Source: Alphaproteobacteria bacterium
GTDB taxonomy: Bacteria > Pseudomonadota > Alphaproteobacteria > Rs-D84
DNA length: 64,000 nt
Assembly (NCBI GenBank): GCA_015062495.1
Contig: SUUN01000001.1
Location: 425,157-489,156 of the forward strand
Direction: 5' to 3'
Below the pieces are notes generated by a model. That model worked only from the letters and a program-made list of their open reading frames with translations. It ran no database searches and was not told the origin of the DNA. The translations under genes and the position numbers were made by a program. Positions 15,920 through 24,779 of this stretch are shown in pieces; position 1 is the stretch's first letter, and each line of letters begins with the position of its first letter.

Positions 15920-17509
15920 ATGATGAAAAACATCTATGAAATGCTGCAAGATGTGTGTTCGCGGAACAAGGACGGTATTTTCCTGGTACGTCAGAATGAA
16001 ACATATGCAGATTTGTTGAAAAAGGTAAAACAGCGTGCTGTTTTGTTGGCAAAACGATTTGGTATCAAAAAGGGGGATACGGTCGCAATCCTGTCGGGGA
16101 ATACGCCGGATTTTCTGCGGTCGTATTTTGCGATTACGTCCCAGGGGGCGCGTGCATTGATGCTGGATACCGGGTTGAAGACAACGGAACACATCAATAT
16201 GATGAAGCGCACAGACTGTAAATTGGTTTTGGCACAGCAGTCTATGTTTATAGATAATGCGCCATGCGAAATGTTTGATATTGAAAATATTGACGACACA
16301 GACGAAAACGAATTTGTAATGGCAGAAACCGAACGCAGTGATATTGCCCAGTTGTCGTTCACATCAGGTTCGACCGGCAACCCCAAGGTTGTAGGGTTGA
16401 CGCATGAAAACCTGTTGGCATTGCACGAAGGGGCCCAGTTTTACAAGCCGGTTATTTTGCCGGGATATACGTTCTATGGATTCTTGCCATTGTATCATAT
16501 ATACGGTGTTGTAATTAATATCATTGTTCCTGTATCCTTGCAGGGTAAATTATTATTACAGCCGGTGTTAAAGCCCCAAGAATTTATCAAGGACTTTAAA
16601 CAGTACAAGCCAGAAGTTATCCCAGCCGTACCACGTATTTGGGAAGTGTTCTATAAAAAGATTGTAGACAGCGCCAAGGACAAGCATGTTTGGACACTGA
16701 TGCGCGTGATTGTTTCTATGCGCAAGATTTTGCGTGCGATTGGGTTGGGCGCGCTGGTGGACAAAGTGACAAAACCAGTTCACGATGCGTTTGGTGGCCA
16801 TACCAAGGTTCTGGTGTCGGCGGGGGCAACATTAAAACCATCAATTCGCAAGTTCTATGAAAGCATGGGATTTGTGGTGGGCGATTGCTATGGTTTGACC
16901 GAAACATGTGGCCCTGCCAACTTTAACTTTGCATTCCGCAGACCGGATGGTTCAATGTACTATGCGGGGCCATTGTTGGGCAATGAAATTCAGATTCACA
17001 ATCCAGATAAACACGGAATTGGCGAAATCTGGGTGCGCGGTAATATGGTTATGCCAGGGTATCTGGAAAACGATGCAGCAAATGCAGATGCGTTTGAAAA
17101 CGGTTGGTTCAAGACCGGCGATATTGGATGCCTGGACAAATACGGTCGCCTGACGGTCAAGGGTCGCCAGAAACAGGTTATCGTTCTGGACAGCGGTAAA
17201 AATGTTTATCCAGATGAACTGGAAGACCTGTATATGCAAAACGATGAAATCCTGAATGCGGCGGTGTTCGAATATGTAATCAAGGACAAAACCGTGCCGT
17301 TCGCCGTATTCCAGGTAAAACCAGGAACGACGGTGGATCGCGTGGCGTTCTTGATAAAGAAGTCTAATATGCAGATTGCCCAGTACAAATGGGTCAAGCA
17401 TTTTGCGATTACCGAAGATGAATTGCCATCGACATCGGCAAAAAAAGTCAAGCATTTCGCAGTTCGCGACATGTTAGACCACGGGGCGTTCACCCGCGCA
17501 GAACAGTAA
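15920..17509 (+). CDS. AMP-binding acyl-CoA/acyl-ACP ligase
   Basis: This 529-residue adenylate-forming enzyme has the phosphate loop QLSFTSGSTGNPKVVGLTH, motif YGLTETCGPANF, the adenosine-binding GWFKTGDIGCLDKYGRL and hinge VKGRQKQVIVLDSGKNVYP. The C-terminal lysine is at STSAKKVKHF. It resembles long-chain fatty-acid ligases (FadD/AAS type) and should activate a carboxylic acid with ATP; the acceptor may be CoA or a carrier protein. ATG 15920 (or the adjacent ATG 15923) is preferred over 15878 because AAGG lies upstream. It may feed acyl groups to the lipid genes nearby, which is inference. Confidence 0.85.
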   Translation: MMKNIYEMLQDVCSRNKDGIFLVRQNETYADLLKKVKQRAVLLAKRFGIKKGDTVAILSGNTPDFLRSYFAITSQGARALMLDTGLKTTEHINMMKRTDCKLVLAQQSMFIDNAPCEMFDIENIDDTDENEFVMAETERSDIAQLSFTSGSTGNPKVVGLTHENLLALHEGAQFYKPVILPGYTFYGFLPLYHIYGVVINIIVPVSLQGKLLLQPVLKPQEFIKDFKQYKPEVIPAVPRIWEVFYKKIVDSAKDKHVWTLMRVIVSMRKILRAIGLGALVDKVTKPVHDAFGGHTKVLVSAGATLKPSIRKFYESMGFVVGDCYGLTETCGPANFNFAFRRPDGSMYYAGPLLGNEIQIHNPDKHGIGEIWVRGNMVMPGYLENDAANADAFENGWFKTGDIGCLDKYGRLTVKGRQKQVIVLDSGKNVYPDELEDLYMQNDEILNAAVFEYVIKDKTVPFAVFQVKPGTTVDRVAFLIKKSNMQIAQYKWVKHFAITEDELPSTSAKKVKHFAVRDMLDHGAFTRAEQ

Positions 17510-17529
17510 AACTAACATAACTGTTATAA

Positions 17530-17550
17530 CGGGGGCAGTTTAGTTGCCCC
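17530..17550 (+). terminator. hairpin after the acyl ligase
   Basis: GGGGGCAGTTTAGTTGCCCC is a 6-7 bp stem with a short T-rich tail. Confidence 0.5.
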
Positions 17551-17562
17551 TGTTATTACATC

Positions 17563-17590
17563 TTGACAAATGTATTTTATGTACTATATT
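17563..17590 (+). promoter_or_regulatory. promoter of the 17617 gene
   Basis: TTGACA (17563-17568), 16 bp, TATATT (17585-17590). The predicted start near 17597 makes the GTG at 17602 an unlikely start codon and favours ATG 17617. Confidence 0.6.
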
Positions 17591-17616
17591 ATTGTGTGTA
17601 AGTGAACGAGGGTAGA

Positions 17617-18189
17617 ATGCCAAAGACAAAGAAAAAAGTTTCGATGAATGTTATTCACATCTTGAAATCTGTTATGGATTACAAGGTGCAGCCGTTGCGC
17701 AATGCTGTAACCGCGGGTAAGTATGCTGCAATGGAAGAACCGGTTGTTTGCGAATATATCGCATCGCTGCAAAATTTTATTAACAACAGCCGCTATGATC
17801 GCAGCGAAGCAATGGAAGCCGAACAGGAAATGGCCGACTATGAAATGCAGGCGTCTGGAATTCGTGCGAAAATCAATCGCGGAAATGCCGCGGCGGAACA
17901 GTTGGTGTACGCAGATAAATTTTATAAGTCATATGCGGATACGTGTCATCAGATTGAAATTGCGCCGCAATTACAAAAACTGGAATCAGAACGCGCCGCA
18001 CTGGAAAGCCGTCTGGCATCGCTGGAACATAATATGGACGCATGCGAAATTAATATGACACCAAATCTGTATGGCGTGGATATTGCAGATCAATCACGTG
18101 CAGATTATGAACACTATTCCCAGGAATATGACAGAACGTACCAACAATTGCAAAACGTTTTAAGCCATATTAAATCATTACAAAAATAA
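17617..18189 (+). CDS. coiled-coil protein of unknown function
   Basis: This 190-residue hydrophilic protein starts at ATG 17617 (ribosome site GAGGGTAGA). Heptad-like helices run through residues 65-130 and 150-190 (LQKLESERAALESRLASLEH, YDRTYQQLQNVLSHIKSL). There is no signal peptide or membrane span. I do not recognise a family. It has its own promoter and a shared bidirectional terminator with proS, so it is a single-gene unit. Confidence 0.65.
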   Translation: MPKTKKKVSMNVIHILKSVMDYKVQPLRNAVTAGKYAAMEEPVVCEYIASLQNFINNSRYDRSEAMEAEQEMADYEMQASGIRAKINRGNAAAEQLVYADKFYKSYADTCHQIEIAPQLQKLESERAALESRLASLEHNMDACEINMTPNLYGVDIADQSRADYEHYSQEYDRTYQQLQNVLSHIKSLQK

Positions 18190-18194
18190 AAATA

Positions 18195-18216
18195 CGGGGC
18201 AAACGCCCCGTTTTTT
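18195..18216. terminator. bidirectional terminator between 17617 gene and proS
   Basis: ACGGGGCAAACGCCCCGT is followed by TTTTTT on the plus strand and by A/T-rich sequence on the other side. The convergent genes end on both flanks. Confidence 0.8.
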
Positions 18217-19651
18217 AATACGATTTCGCAACAAATACGTATGTTGGGTCATTATCATCCAAACAACGACGGGTGATTTTATATTTTTCCATCAAACCAT
18301 CAAATTGTTCGTTTGTGGTCATTTCGTATTTAATACGGAAAAATCCAATTTCACCGTTTGCCAATGCGGTATCCAGCGCATCTAAATCCGCAACATCATG
18401 TATCATTTCCGCGTTACGTTTTTCAACACGTGCAACCATGGTATCGTGGATATCGCGCATAATATCATTTACAGTCGCAACCAATTCATCAATTGCGATT
18501 GTACGCTTGGATTCACGTCCCAGGTCACGACGTGTAATTGTGACACAGCCAGATTCCATTTCACGCGCGCCAATTTCTACGCGCAATGGAACACCGCGCT
18601 TAATCCATTTCCACATTTTGTCGGGCGCGCGCATGTCAGACGTATCGACCAGGACACGCACACCCGCGCCACGCAATTTGTCCCCCAGGTTAGACGCAAA
18701 TTCATTTAATGCGGCGGCGGTATCTTCGCGTGTGATTGGAATAATCACAACCTGATAGGGGGCAACCGCCGGTGGCAAAATCAGACCATCGTCGTCTGAA
18801 TGCACCATGAACATAGACCCCATCATACGGGTTGTTGTGCCCCAACTGGTCGTCCAACCATGTTGTAATTTACCGTCTGTGCCCAAAAACTGAATCCCGA
18901 ATGATTTTGAAAAATGCTGGCCCAGGTCGTGCGATGTGCCGGCCTGTAACGCCTTGCCATCTTGCATGATGTGTTCCAGGGTGTATGTGTGGTCTGCGCC
19001 GGCAAATCTTTCTTCGGGTGTTTTTTCGCCCATAATTGATGGAATCGCCAGAACATCACGCATATAGTCGCCATACATTTTGTGCATCTTGCGCGCGTCG
19101 GCGTTGGCCTCTTCGTGTGTGGCGAAAACATTATGCCCTTCTTGCCAGTTAAATTCAGATGTGCGCAAGAACATACGTGGGCGCATTTCCCAACGCATTA
19201 CATTTACCCATTGATTCAATTTCAACGGCAGGTCACGATATGATTGTACCCAACGGGACATCGCTTCGCCAATAATCGTTTCAGATGTTGGACGAATAAT
19301 GTATGGTTCGGTCAATTTAGAATCTGGGTCAGGCTGCAATGTACCATCAATCATTTTCAGACGATGATGGGTAACAACCGCACATTCTTTGGCAAAACCG
19401 GCGACGTGTTCGGCCTCTTTATTAAAAAAGTCAATTGGAATCAATAATGGAAAGTTTGCGTTCTGGACGCCATGTGATTTAATGCGGCGATCCATTTCAT
19501 CGCGCATCAGTTCCCAAATTGCCCAACCGTATGGTTTAATTGTCATACAACCACGCACAGGGGCGTTTTCCGCCAAATCTGCGGCAACGATTAAATTCTG
19601 ATACCATTCGCTGAAATTTTCTGCGCGGGTTGGTGTAATTGCTGTTTTCAT
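18215..19651 (-). CDS. proS: prolyl-tRNA synthetase, archaeal/eukaryotic (ProS3) type
   Basis: This 478-residue class II synthetase opens with NFSEWYQNLIVAADLAENAP and GCMTIKPYGWAIWE, then HVAGFAKECAVVTHHRL, which belong to the archaeal/eukaryotic ProRS group. The usual bacterial enzyme has a different N-terminus and often an INS editing insert. Class II motifs are present: IRPTSETIIGEAMSRWVQSY, RPRMFLRTSEFNWQEGHNVF and the C-terminal WGTTTRMMGSMFMVHSDDDG. The ending YVFVAKSY fits the C-terminal Tyr of this type. It lies 15 bp downstream of the minus-strand olsB-olsA genes. Confidence 0.93.
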   Translation of the reverse strand: MKTAITPTRAENFSEWYQNLIVAADLAENAPVRGCMTIKPYGWAIWELMRDEMDRRIKSHGVQNANFPLLIPIDFFNKEAEHVAGFAKECAVVTHHRLKMIDGTLQPDPDSKLTEPYIIRPTSETIIGEAMSRWVQSYRDLPLKLNQWVNVMRWEMRPRMFLRTSEFNWQEGHNVFATHEEANADARKMHKMYGDYMRDVLAIPSIMGEKTPEERFAGADHTYTLEHIMQDGKALQAGTSHDLGQHFSKSFGIQFLGTDGKLQHGWTTSWGTTTRMMGSMFMVHSDDDGLILPPAVAPYQVVIIPITREDTAAALNEFASNLGDKLRGAGVRVLVDTSDMRAPDKMWKWIKRGVPLRVEIGAREMESGCVTITRRDLGRESKRTIAIDELVATVNDIMRDIHDTMVARVEKRNAEMIHDVADLDALDTALANGEIGFFRIKYEMTTNEQFDGLMEKYKITRRCLDDNDPTYVFVAKSY

Positions 19652-19665
19652 TTCTTGTATCTCTT

Positions 19666-20496
19666 TTAATTATTATTTTTATCTTTTAATTCCATATATT
19701 TTTCCGACACGATTTTGTGCAGAACGTCGGCAATCTGCTTTCTGTCCATACCCGCCAGGGGCGGTGGTGGCAATAATGTGATTTCAACCATAAATCCACC
19801 CAGCATCATGATGTGAAAAACCTGGCCAAAGGCAGACCGTTCACGTTTACACCGTGGGCCCATATCCATTTTGGCATTATCAAAGTATGCAAAATGGTCG
19901 GCAAGCGTTTGTTCATCAATCGGACTGCCGTCTTTATAACGATAGTGCATCGCCATGGGCTGAACCGTGACATTTGAATTTTCAACAAAGTTGAACAGCG
20001 TGCTTTTGAACGGTTTTACATATGCGCCGTTTGTCGTGGTACCTTCGGGAAATAAAATCATTGGGTATTTTACAGTCTGGACTGTTTTTTGTACAACCGC
20101 CAGCGCATCGCGCGCGTGCGACGGACGACGGTCAACAAAGATTACGCCAAACTTTTTCGCAACCCAACCAACCAATGGCCAGTTTTCCATTTCTTTCTTG
20201 GCAATAAAACTGCCACGGAATGCAAACGGGAATGTCGCAATTTCAAACACAGATATATGATTGGACACGACCATCAGTGGGCGCGCATCGGATATTTTGC
20301 CGTGTACAACAATCTTAATCCCGCCCAGTTTTACCAAAACCCACATAAAGACCGGCATGTACTGAACCGCCCAGCGACGTGGCAGCAAGATTAAAATCGG
20401 CAACTGGATAACAACCATTACCCAGAACAGCACGAATTTTATCGCGGCCGTGGTTGTGTTGAAAATATTCTGTTTGCGTATTTTTGGTTTTGCCAT
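19666..20496 (-). CDS. olsA: 1-acylglycerol-3-phosphate / lyso-ornithine-lipid acyltransferase (PlsC/OlsA family)
   Basis: This 276-residue membrane-associated acyltransferase has an N-terminal hydrophobic hairpin at about 18-60, acceptor motif FPEGTTTNGAYVKPFKS and GVIFVDRR. The catalytic motif reads SNHISVFE, that is H-x4-E (His80, Glu85), where the family norm is H-x4-D. It follows the OlsB-like gene by 2 bp, so ornithine-lipid synthesis is the likely pathway: OlsB makes lyso-ornithine lipid and OlsA adds the second acyl chain. An ordinary PlsC role in phosphatidic acid synthesis cannot be excluded. Confidence 0.72.
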   Translation of the reverse strand: MAKPKIRKQNIFNTTTAAIKFVLFWVMVVIQLPILILLPRRWAVQYMPVFMWVLVKLGGIKIVVHGKISDARPLMVVSNHISVFEIATFPFAFRGSFIAKKEMENWPLVGWVAKKFGVIFVDRRPSHARDALAVVQKTVQTVKYPMILFPEGTTTNGAYVKPFKSTLFNFVENSNVTVQPMAMHYRYKDGSPIDEQTLADHFAYFDNAKMDMGPRCKRERSAFGQVFHIMMLGGFMVEITLLPPPPLAGMDRKQIADVLHKIVSEKYMELKDKNNN

Positions 20497-20498
20497 TG

Positions 20499-21455
20499 TT
20501 ATGCTAGCTCTTCTTTGTCACTGTCTTCGATATATTCGGCGTCGGCGGCATCTTCGCGTAACAAGAATTCAACAAATGCGCGTACAACCTTGAACGGGCC
20601 AACCACAGGCAAAGTAATTATTTTGCCGACCGTTTTCATGATATTATCGTGATCGTCATCAGGATTGCCCAGCGCATTTTCGCGACCCAAGAAATGCTTT
20701 TGATATGCTGCATCCATTTTGCGCGTTTCAATCATTACAAAAACATCGTATGAATTAAACGGCACGTCAACGAACACACCACGTCCGAATGTTGCCCCCA
20801 GGCGCAAGTACCCCTTGATCAAAGGTGTCATTTCAGATTTTGCGTCCGCCGCGTCAACAAATTCACGGGGCAATATATTCATGCGTGCCAACTTTGGATT
20901 TACACCGTCCGCAAAGTTTTCGGGTATTACCGTTGCACGCAAGCGCGATGGTGTTAAATGGTTATAGTACAGGTATGATATCGCCTGGGCACTGCGCGCC
21001 GGTTTTGTACCAACAAACGACGCAACACCAAATAATATGCCAATCTTGCGACGGACAATCATTTCACCCAATCCCGCCCACAACAGACGCATCACCAACG
21101 CATTTTCGCGGTATTCAGGTGCAACGCACGCACGCGACATTTCAGCGATATTGCCACGATATTTTTTTATTTTTGAAATATTATATTCGGATTCTGTGTA
21201 GAAGCCACCCATCTTTTCCGCAGCGTTGCGATCGATAATACGATATGTACCAACAACACGACCATTGTGAAAAACCGCCATGTATTCTGCGAAACGATCA
21301 AAGGCATCGTATTCTTCGCCCAGGGCACGTTGTTCTTCGGTGGCGGATGCGCCCTCTTCCAAACAGAAAACCTGGTAACGCAGTTGACGAACCTGTTTAC
21401 GTTCTTCTTTGTTGCGGGTTAGACGCACCTCAAAATCACGGACTTTAATTGCCAT
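20499..21455 (-). CDS. olsB: OlsB-like ornithine N-acyltransferase (GNAT/hemolysin-like)
   Basis: This 318-residue protein starts at ATG 21455 (AAGGGATATATTT before it). It carries the OlsB/Acetyltransf_5 pattern: EVRLTRNKEERKQVRQLRYQ with VFCLEEGA, YDAFDRFAEYMAVFHNGRVV with GTYRI, YNISKIKKYRGNIAEMSRAC with VAPEYR. It should transfer a 3-hydroxyacyl group from ACP to ornithine. At about 318 residues it is somewhat longer than typical OlsB, with a charged C-terminal tail. The pairing with a PlsC homologue on the same strand is the classic olsBA arrangement. Confidence 0.75.
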   Translation of the reverse strand: MAIKVRDFEVRLTRNKEERKQVRQLRYQVFCLEEGASATEEQRALGEEYDAFDRFAEYMAVFHNGRVVGTYRIIDRNAAEKMGGFYTESEYNISKIKKYRGNIAEMSRACVAPEYRENALVMRLLWAGLGEMIVRRKIGILFGVASFVGTKPARSAQAISYLYYNHLTPSRLRATVIPENFADGVNPKLARMNILPREFVDAADAKSEMTPLIKGYLRLGATFGRGVFVDVPFNSYDVFVMIETRKMDAAYQKHFLGRENALGNPDDDHDNIMKTVGKIITLPVVGPFKVVRAFVEFLLREDAADAEYIEDSDKEELA

Positions 21456-21530
21456 AAATATATCCCTTGGTATAAATCTATGGGGAAAGAATACCAAACA
21501 AACGCCTAATATTCAATGTTTTTATTTATA

Positions 21531-21559
21531 TTGATTTTTTTATGGACACAGACTATGAT
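21531..21559 (+). promoter_or_regulatory. promoter of structured RNA copy A
   Basis: TTGATT (21531-21536), exactly 17 bp, TATGAT (21554-21559). The start near 21566 falls at the foot of the first RNA hairpin, as in the other two copies. Confidence 0.7.
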
Positions 21560-21565
21560 TGACAC

Positions 21566-21736
21566 ATCGCAGGGTGTTTCTGCGACGGGCGTGAGAACCC
21601 GGAACCGAGTGTCCACGAAAATGCGGACAAACTCCACCAATAGTGGTTGGAGTATGTCGAATATGTTGAATAAGGCATGCAATGCTCGGTATTGTTCTCA
21701 AGCTCCAACCACCAAGTTAACGCTTGGTGTTTTTTT
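21566..21736 (+). ncRNA. structured attenuator-like RNA, copy A (glycan cluster leader)
   Basis: P1: TCGCAG/CTGCGA hairpin (21567-21585). P2: long-range stem TGAGAAC (21592-21598) with GTTCTCA (21694-21700). P3: a GTCC/GGAC hairpin (21610-21627). P4: ACTCCA-CCA with TGGTTGGAGT (21644-21653), one bulge. The alternative pairing is TGGTTGGAG with CTCCAACCA at 21703-21711 (9 bp, no bulge), which touches the terminator stem CACCAAG/CTTGGTG (21710-21729) followed by seven T. The conserved unpaired block GAATATGTTGAATAA lies between P4 and P2'. Family unknown to me. Confidence 0.75.
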
Positions 21737-21760
21737 GTTATCAACATCAGGAGTATATGA

Positions 21761-22672
21761 ATGAGCCAAGCAGAATATTGTCCTAGTGCAGGGGCAAGAA
21801 AAAATGTATATGCTGAACCCCAAGGAAAGAAAGGATTTCACACCATGCCAACGGTTTCAGTATTAACGCCGGTCTATAACACAAATCATGAACATCTGCG
21901 CCAGTGTATTGAATCAATTTTAAATCAAACATATACAGATTTTGAATTTATTATCCTGAATGACAGTCCGGAAAATACAGAACTGGAAAAACTAATCCTG
22001 TCGTACAGGGACAAGCGTATTCGATATATAAAAAACGATACAAATATCGGCATATCCCAGTCGCGGAACAAATTGATTGAACTGGCGCGCGGAAAGTATA
22101 TTGCAATATTCGATCATGATGATATTTCACATAAAACACGTCTGGAAAAACAGGTAAAATTTCTGGATGAAAATCCATATGTTGGCGTTGTGGGTGCGTG
22201 GGCACACTGGTTCGGGGCACAGGATTTTATACGAAAAAATCCAGAATATGATACAGATATAAAAATACGCCTGACCGACGTGTGCGCAATTATGCATACA
22301 ACCGCAATGATCAGAAAATCTGTATTAATCGAAAACGATGTTCGATACGAAGAACAATACACCCCCGCCGAAGATTATCGACTGTGGGGACAATTGATGC
22401 AATATACTGACTTTCACAATATCCAGGAAGTATTGGTTGAATACAGGTGTGATAAAAACAATGCATCGCATCGAATGAAAACAAGACAGACAATCGTACA
22501 TGAATCAATTAAAATTCAGATATGTAACAAATATCCAATGTATCGTTTGGCATTTGAACGGCAACTGCGACGGATTCGCGTGCGATTATTTGGAAAAATA
22601 CCACTGATAAAAATCAAGAATAAATGGGCGTTGCTGTTTGACTGTATACCACTGGTTAAAATCAAGGATTGA
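21761..22672 (+). CDS. family 2 glycosyltransferase with N-terminal extension
   Basis: This GT-A fold glycosyltransferase has TVSVLTPVYNTNHEHLRQCI, LNQTYTDFEFIILNDSP, SQSRNKLIELARGKYIAIFD and DHDD as the nucleotide-sugar metal site. It ends with IPLIKIK/IPLVKIK repeats typical of surface-polysaccharide transferases. Two starts are plausible: ATG 21761 with CAGGAG 8 nt before it, giving 303 residues, or ATG 21845 with AAAGAAAGGA, which matches the paralogue at 23898 better and drops a 28-residue leader. It is the first gene after RNA copy A. Confidence 0.88.
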   Translation: MSQAEYCPSAGARKNVYAEPQGKKGFHTMPTVSVLTPVYNTNHEHLRQCIESILNQTYTDFEFIILNDSPENTELEKLILSYRDKRIRYIKNDTNIGISQSRNKLIELARGKYIAIFDHDDISHKTRLEKQVKFLDENPYVGVVGAWAHWFGAQDFIRKNPEYDTDIKIRLTDVCAIMHTTAMIRKSVLIENDVRYEEQYTPAEDYRLWGQLMQYTDFHNIQEVLVEYRCDKNNASHRMKTRQTIVHESIKIQICNKYPMYRLAFERQLRRIRVRLFGKIPLIKIKNKWALLFDCIPLVKIKD

Positions 22673-22677
22673 CGCGT

Positions 22678-23901
22678 ATGAAAACGGTAATTAACGTGGT
22701 ATGCTTTCTGATTCCAGTTGCGTCTGTGCGGCGCAGATTGCGTCACCACCTGCAACAGGGGTGGCGGGCGCATAAAAATAACCTGATGACGTTTACGGGG
22801 GGACTGACTGGGCGCGATATTATGTTGTGGGTTGACCATGCACTGGGTGGCGGGACCGAAGTTTATTCCAAACGACAATTTAAAATTTTATGCAAGAAAT
22901 ATGATGTGTTGCGATTGCAATACTTTCCAAAAACAGAACTGTATCATTTAACATTCGCATGCAATAAACACAGAATCTTTACAACACATAATATAGATGA
23001 AATAGCGGATTTTTTATGCGGAATTAATATCCGCCAAATCGTTGTAAATAATTTAGTCGCATATAAAAGCACAACAGATATGTTACAGGTTATCGCACGG
23101 ATAAAACGTAACTGTATGGGTATGCCGCGGGTGTCGTTTCGCGGGCATGACTTTCAATCGATTTGCCCCAGTTTTAACCTGGTGAACTGCGATGGTAAAT
23201 ATTGCGATTTATCATATGTGGGCGGGTGTGAAAAATGCTGGGCACAGAAAAAATTAGCCGACAACCCAATATCACATAATGTTTTAAAATCGGGCGCAGG
23301 AACAATATGCGAATGGCGCAGACAATGGGGGCACTTTTTTACAAATACCGCAGATGAAATTATTTTGTTCGCAGAACCAATCGCAAAAATTTTTGTCCGC
23401 GCATATCCAGAAATTGACCAAAAAATTAAAATTATTCCGCATACCGTGCAAAATTATCGCGCTGCAAAAATTAAATTGCATGACGATATTAATATCATTG
23501 TCCTGGGGAACATTTCCACCCAAAAAGGCGCAGGCGTTATTTGTCAGATGGCGCAACATCTGCCCGACAATGTAAATATTATTGTTGTTGGTGAAATGAA
23601 AAACGCGCCCGACAATATTACTGTGCACGGTAAGTACAAGGCGAAAAAATTACCCCAGATAATGGAAAAATATAACGCTGATATTGTATTTATACCATCG
23701 ATTTGGCCTGAAACATTTTCATACACCACGTCAGAGGCCATTTCAATGGGATTGCCCATCGCGTGCTTTGACATTGGTGCGCCGGCGGGACGCGTTGCAA
23801 AGTATAAACGCGGATTGGTTTTGACGGAAATAAATCCAGATAAAAATTTATTTCAAATTATAGACTTTGTAAAAAATTTACGACAGGAAAACAAAAAATG
23901 A
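22678..23901 (+). CDS. family 4-like glycosyltransferase
   Basis: This 407-residue GT-B transferase has donor-domain residues at the C-terminus: IIVLGNISTQKGAGVICQMA, then FIPSIWPETFSYTTSEAISM with GLPIACFDIGAPAGRV, the usual E-x7-E region. The acceptor half contains SFRGHDFQSICPSFNLVN and a C-x4-C-x11-C cluster (DGKYCDLSYVGGCEKCW) found in a subset of GT4 enzymes. ATG 22678 follows the previous stop by 5 bp. It ends with an ATGA overlap into the next gene, so translation is coupled. Confidence 0.85.
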   Translation: MKTVINVVCFLIPVASVRRRLRHHLQQGWRAHKNNLMTFTGGLTGRDIMLWVDHALGGGTEVYSKRQFKILCKKYDVLRLQYFPKTELYHLTFACNKHRIFTTHNIDEIADFLCGINIRQIVVNNLVAYKSTTDMLQVIARIKRNCMGMPRVSFRGHDFQSICPSFNLVNCDGKYCDLSYVGGCEKCWAQKKLADNPISHNVLKSGAGTICEWRRQWGHFFTNTADEIILFAEPIAKIFVRAYPEIDQKIKIIPHTVQNYRAAKIKLHDDINIIVLGNISTQKGAGVICQMAQHLPDNVNIIVVGEMKNAPDNITVHGKYKAKKLPQIMEKYNADIVFIPSIWPETFSYTTSEAISMGLPIACFDIGAPAGRVAKYKRGLVLTEINPDKNLFQIIDFVKNLRQENKK

Positions 23902-24779
23902 AAACACCCAAGATATCTGTATTAACACCCATGTACAACACACGGCCAGACGACCTGCGTGCGATGATTGAAAGTATTTTAAATCAGACATATGGGGATT
24001 TTGAATTTCTGTTATTAAATGACAGTCCAGACAATCAAGAATTAAAGCAAATTGTCGATTCATATAAAGATGTACGAATAAAATATCTGGAAAATGATAA
24101 AAATATGGGAATTACAAAATCGCGAAACAAACTAATCGATTTGGCGCGTGGGGAATACATTGCAGTGGCGGATCACGATGATATATCGACCCCAAATAGA
24201 TTTGAGTTAGAGGCTGGATTTTTAGACGCAAATCCCCATATTGGCGCGGTTGGCGGAAACGTCATAGAAATTCGCGACGGAATGGAACACGCAACACCAA
24301 AACGACCAATACATGACCATGATATTAAGTTATCACTGATTAATGAAAACTATGTATGTAATCCAGTACATTCAGGATGCATGATTCGAAAATCTGTGCT
24401 GATAAATTCGGGCGTGCGATATAACGAAAATTGGTCGCCATGCGAAGACAGAATGCTGTTCGTCGATTTAATACCACATACCTGTTTTCATAACTTGGAT
24501 GATGTTGTTCTGAAATATGTTTGGACAGGCGATAATACAACACTGCGTCATTGGCAAAAAATGTACGACATACCACCAATTATTGTCGCAAACGCACGCG
24601 CAAAATATCCGGTGTATTACGATGAATGGAAATGGGCACACAGGCATAGTCCAGTACGGCAAACACGATGGATTAAACTGTTTGGATTTTTTCCGTTTAT
24701 AAAAATTAAACACAAGCATGGACAAACAAAAATTTATCTGTTTGATTTTATTCAATTGGCACGGGTTAAACATGACTGA
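23898..24779 (+). CDS. family 2 glycosyltransferase
   Basis: A 293-residue paralogue of the 21761 enzyme: KISVLTPMYNTRPDDLRAMI, LNQTYGDFEFLLLNDSPDNQ, SRNKLIDLARGEYIAVADHD with DIS, and the same C-terminal FFPFIKIK-type repeat. DHDD is the expected metal/donor site. Overlaps the preceding gene (ATGA) and the following one by 8 nt, showing a tight operon for a surface glycan. Confidence 0.88.
   Translation: MKTPKISVLTPMYNTRPDDLRAMIESILNQTYGDFEFLLLNDSPDNQELKQIVDSYKDVRIKYLENDKNMGITKSRNKLIDLARGEYIAVADHDDISTPNRFELEAGFLDANPHIGAVGGNVIEIRDGMEHATPKRPIHDHDIKLSLINENYVCNPVHSGCMIRKSVLINSGVRYNENWSPCEDRMLFVDLIPHTCFHNLDDVVLKYVWTGDNTTLRHWQKMYDIPPIIVANARAKYPVYYDEWKWAHRHSPVRQTRWIKLFGFFPFIKIKHKHGQTKIYLFDFIQLARVKHD

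Noticed and set aside
21566..21736. Identification of the structured RNAs as 6S RNA or a T-box
   Set aside because: There is no single long bulged rod typical of 6S RNA, and no T-box sequence or specifier loop. The terminator/antiterminator logic differs.
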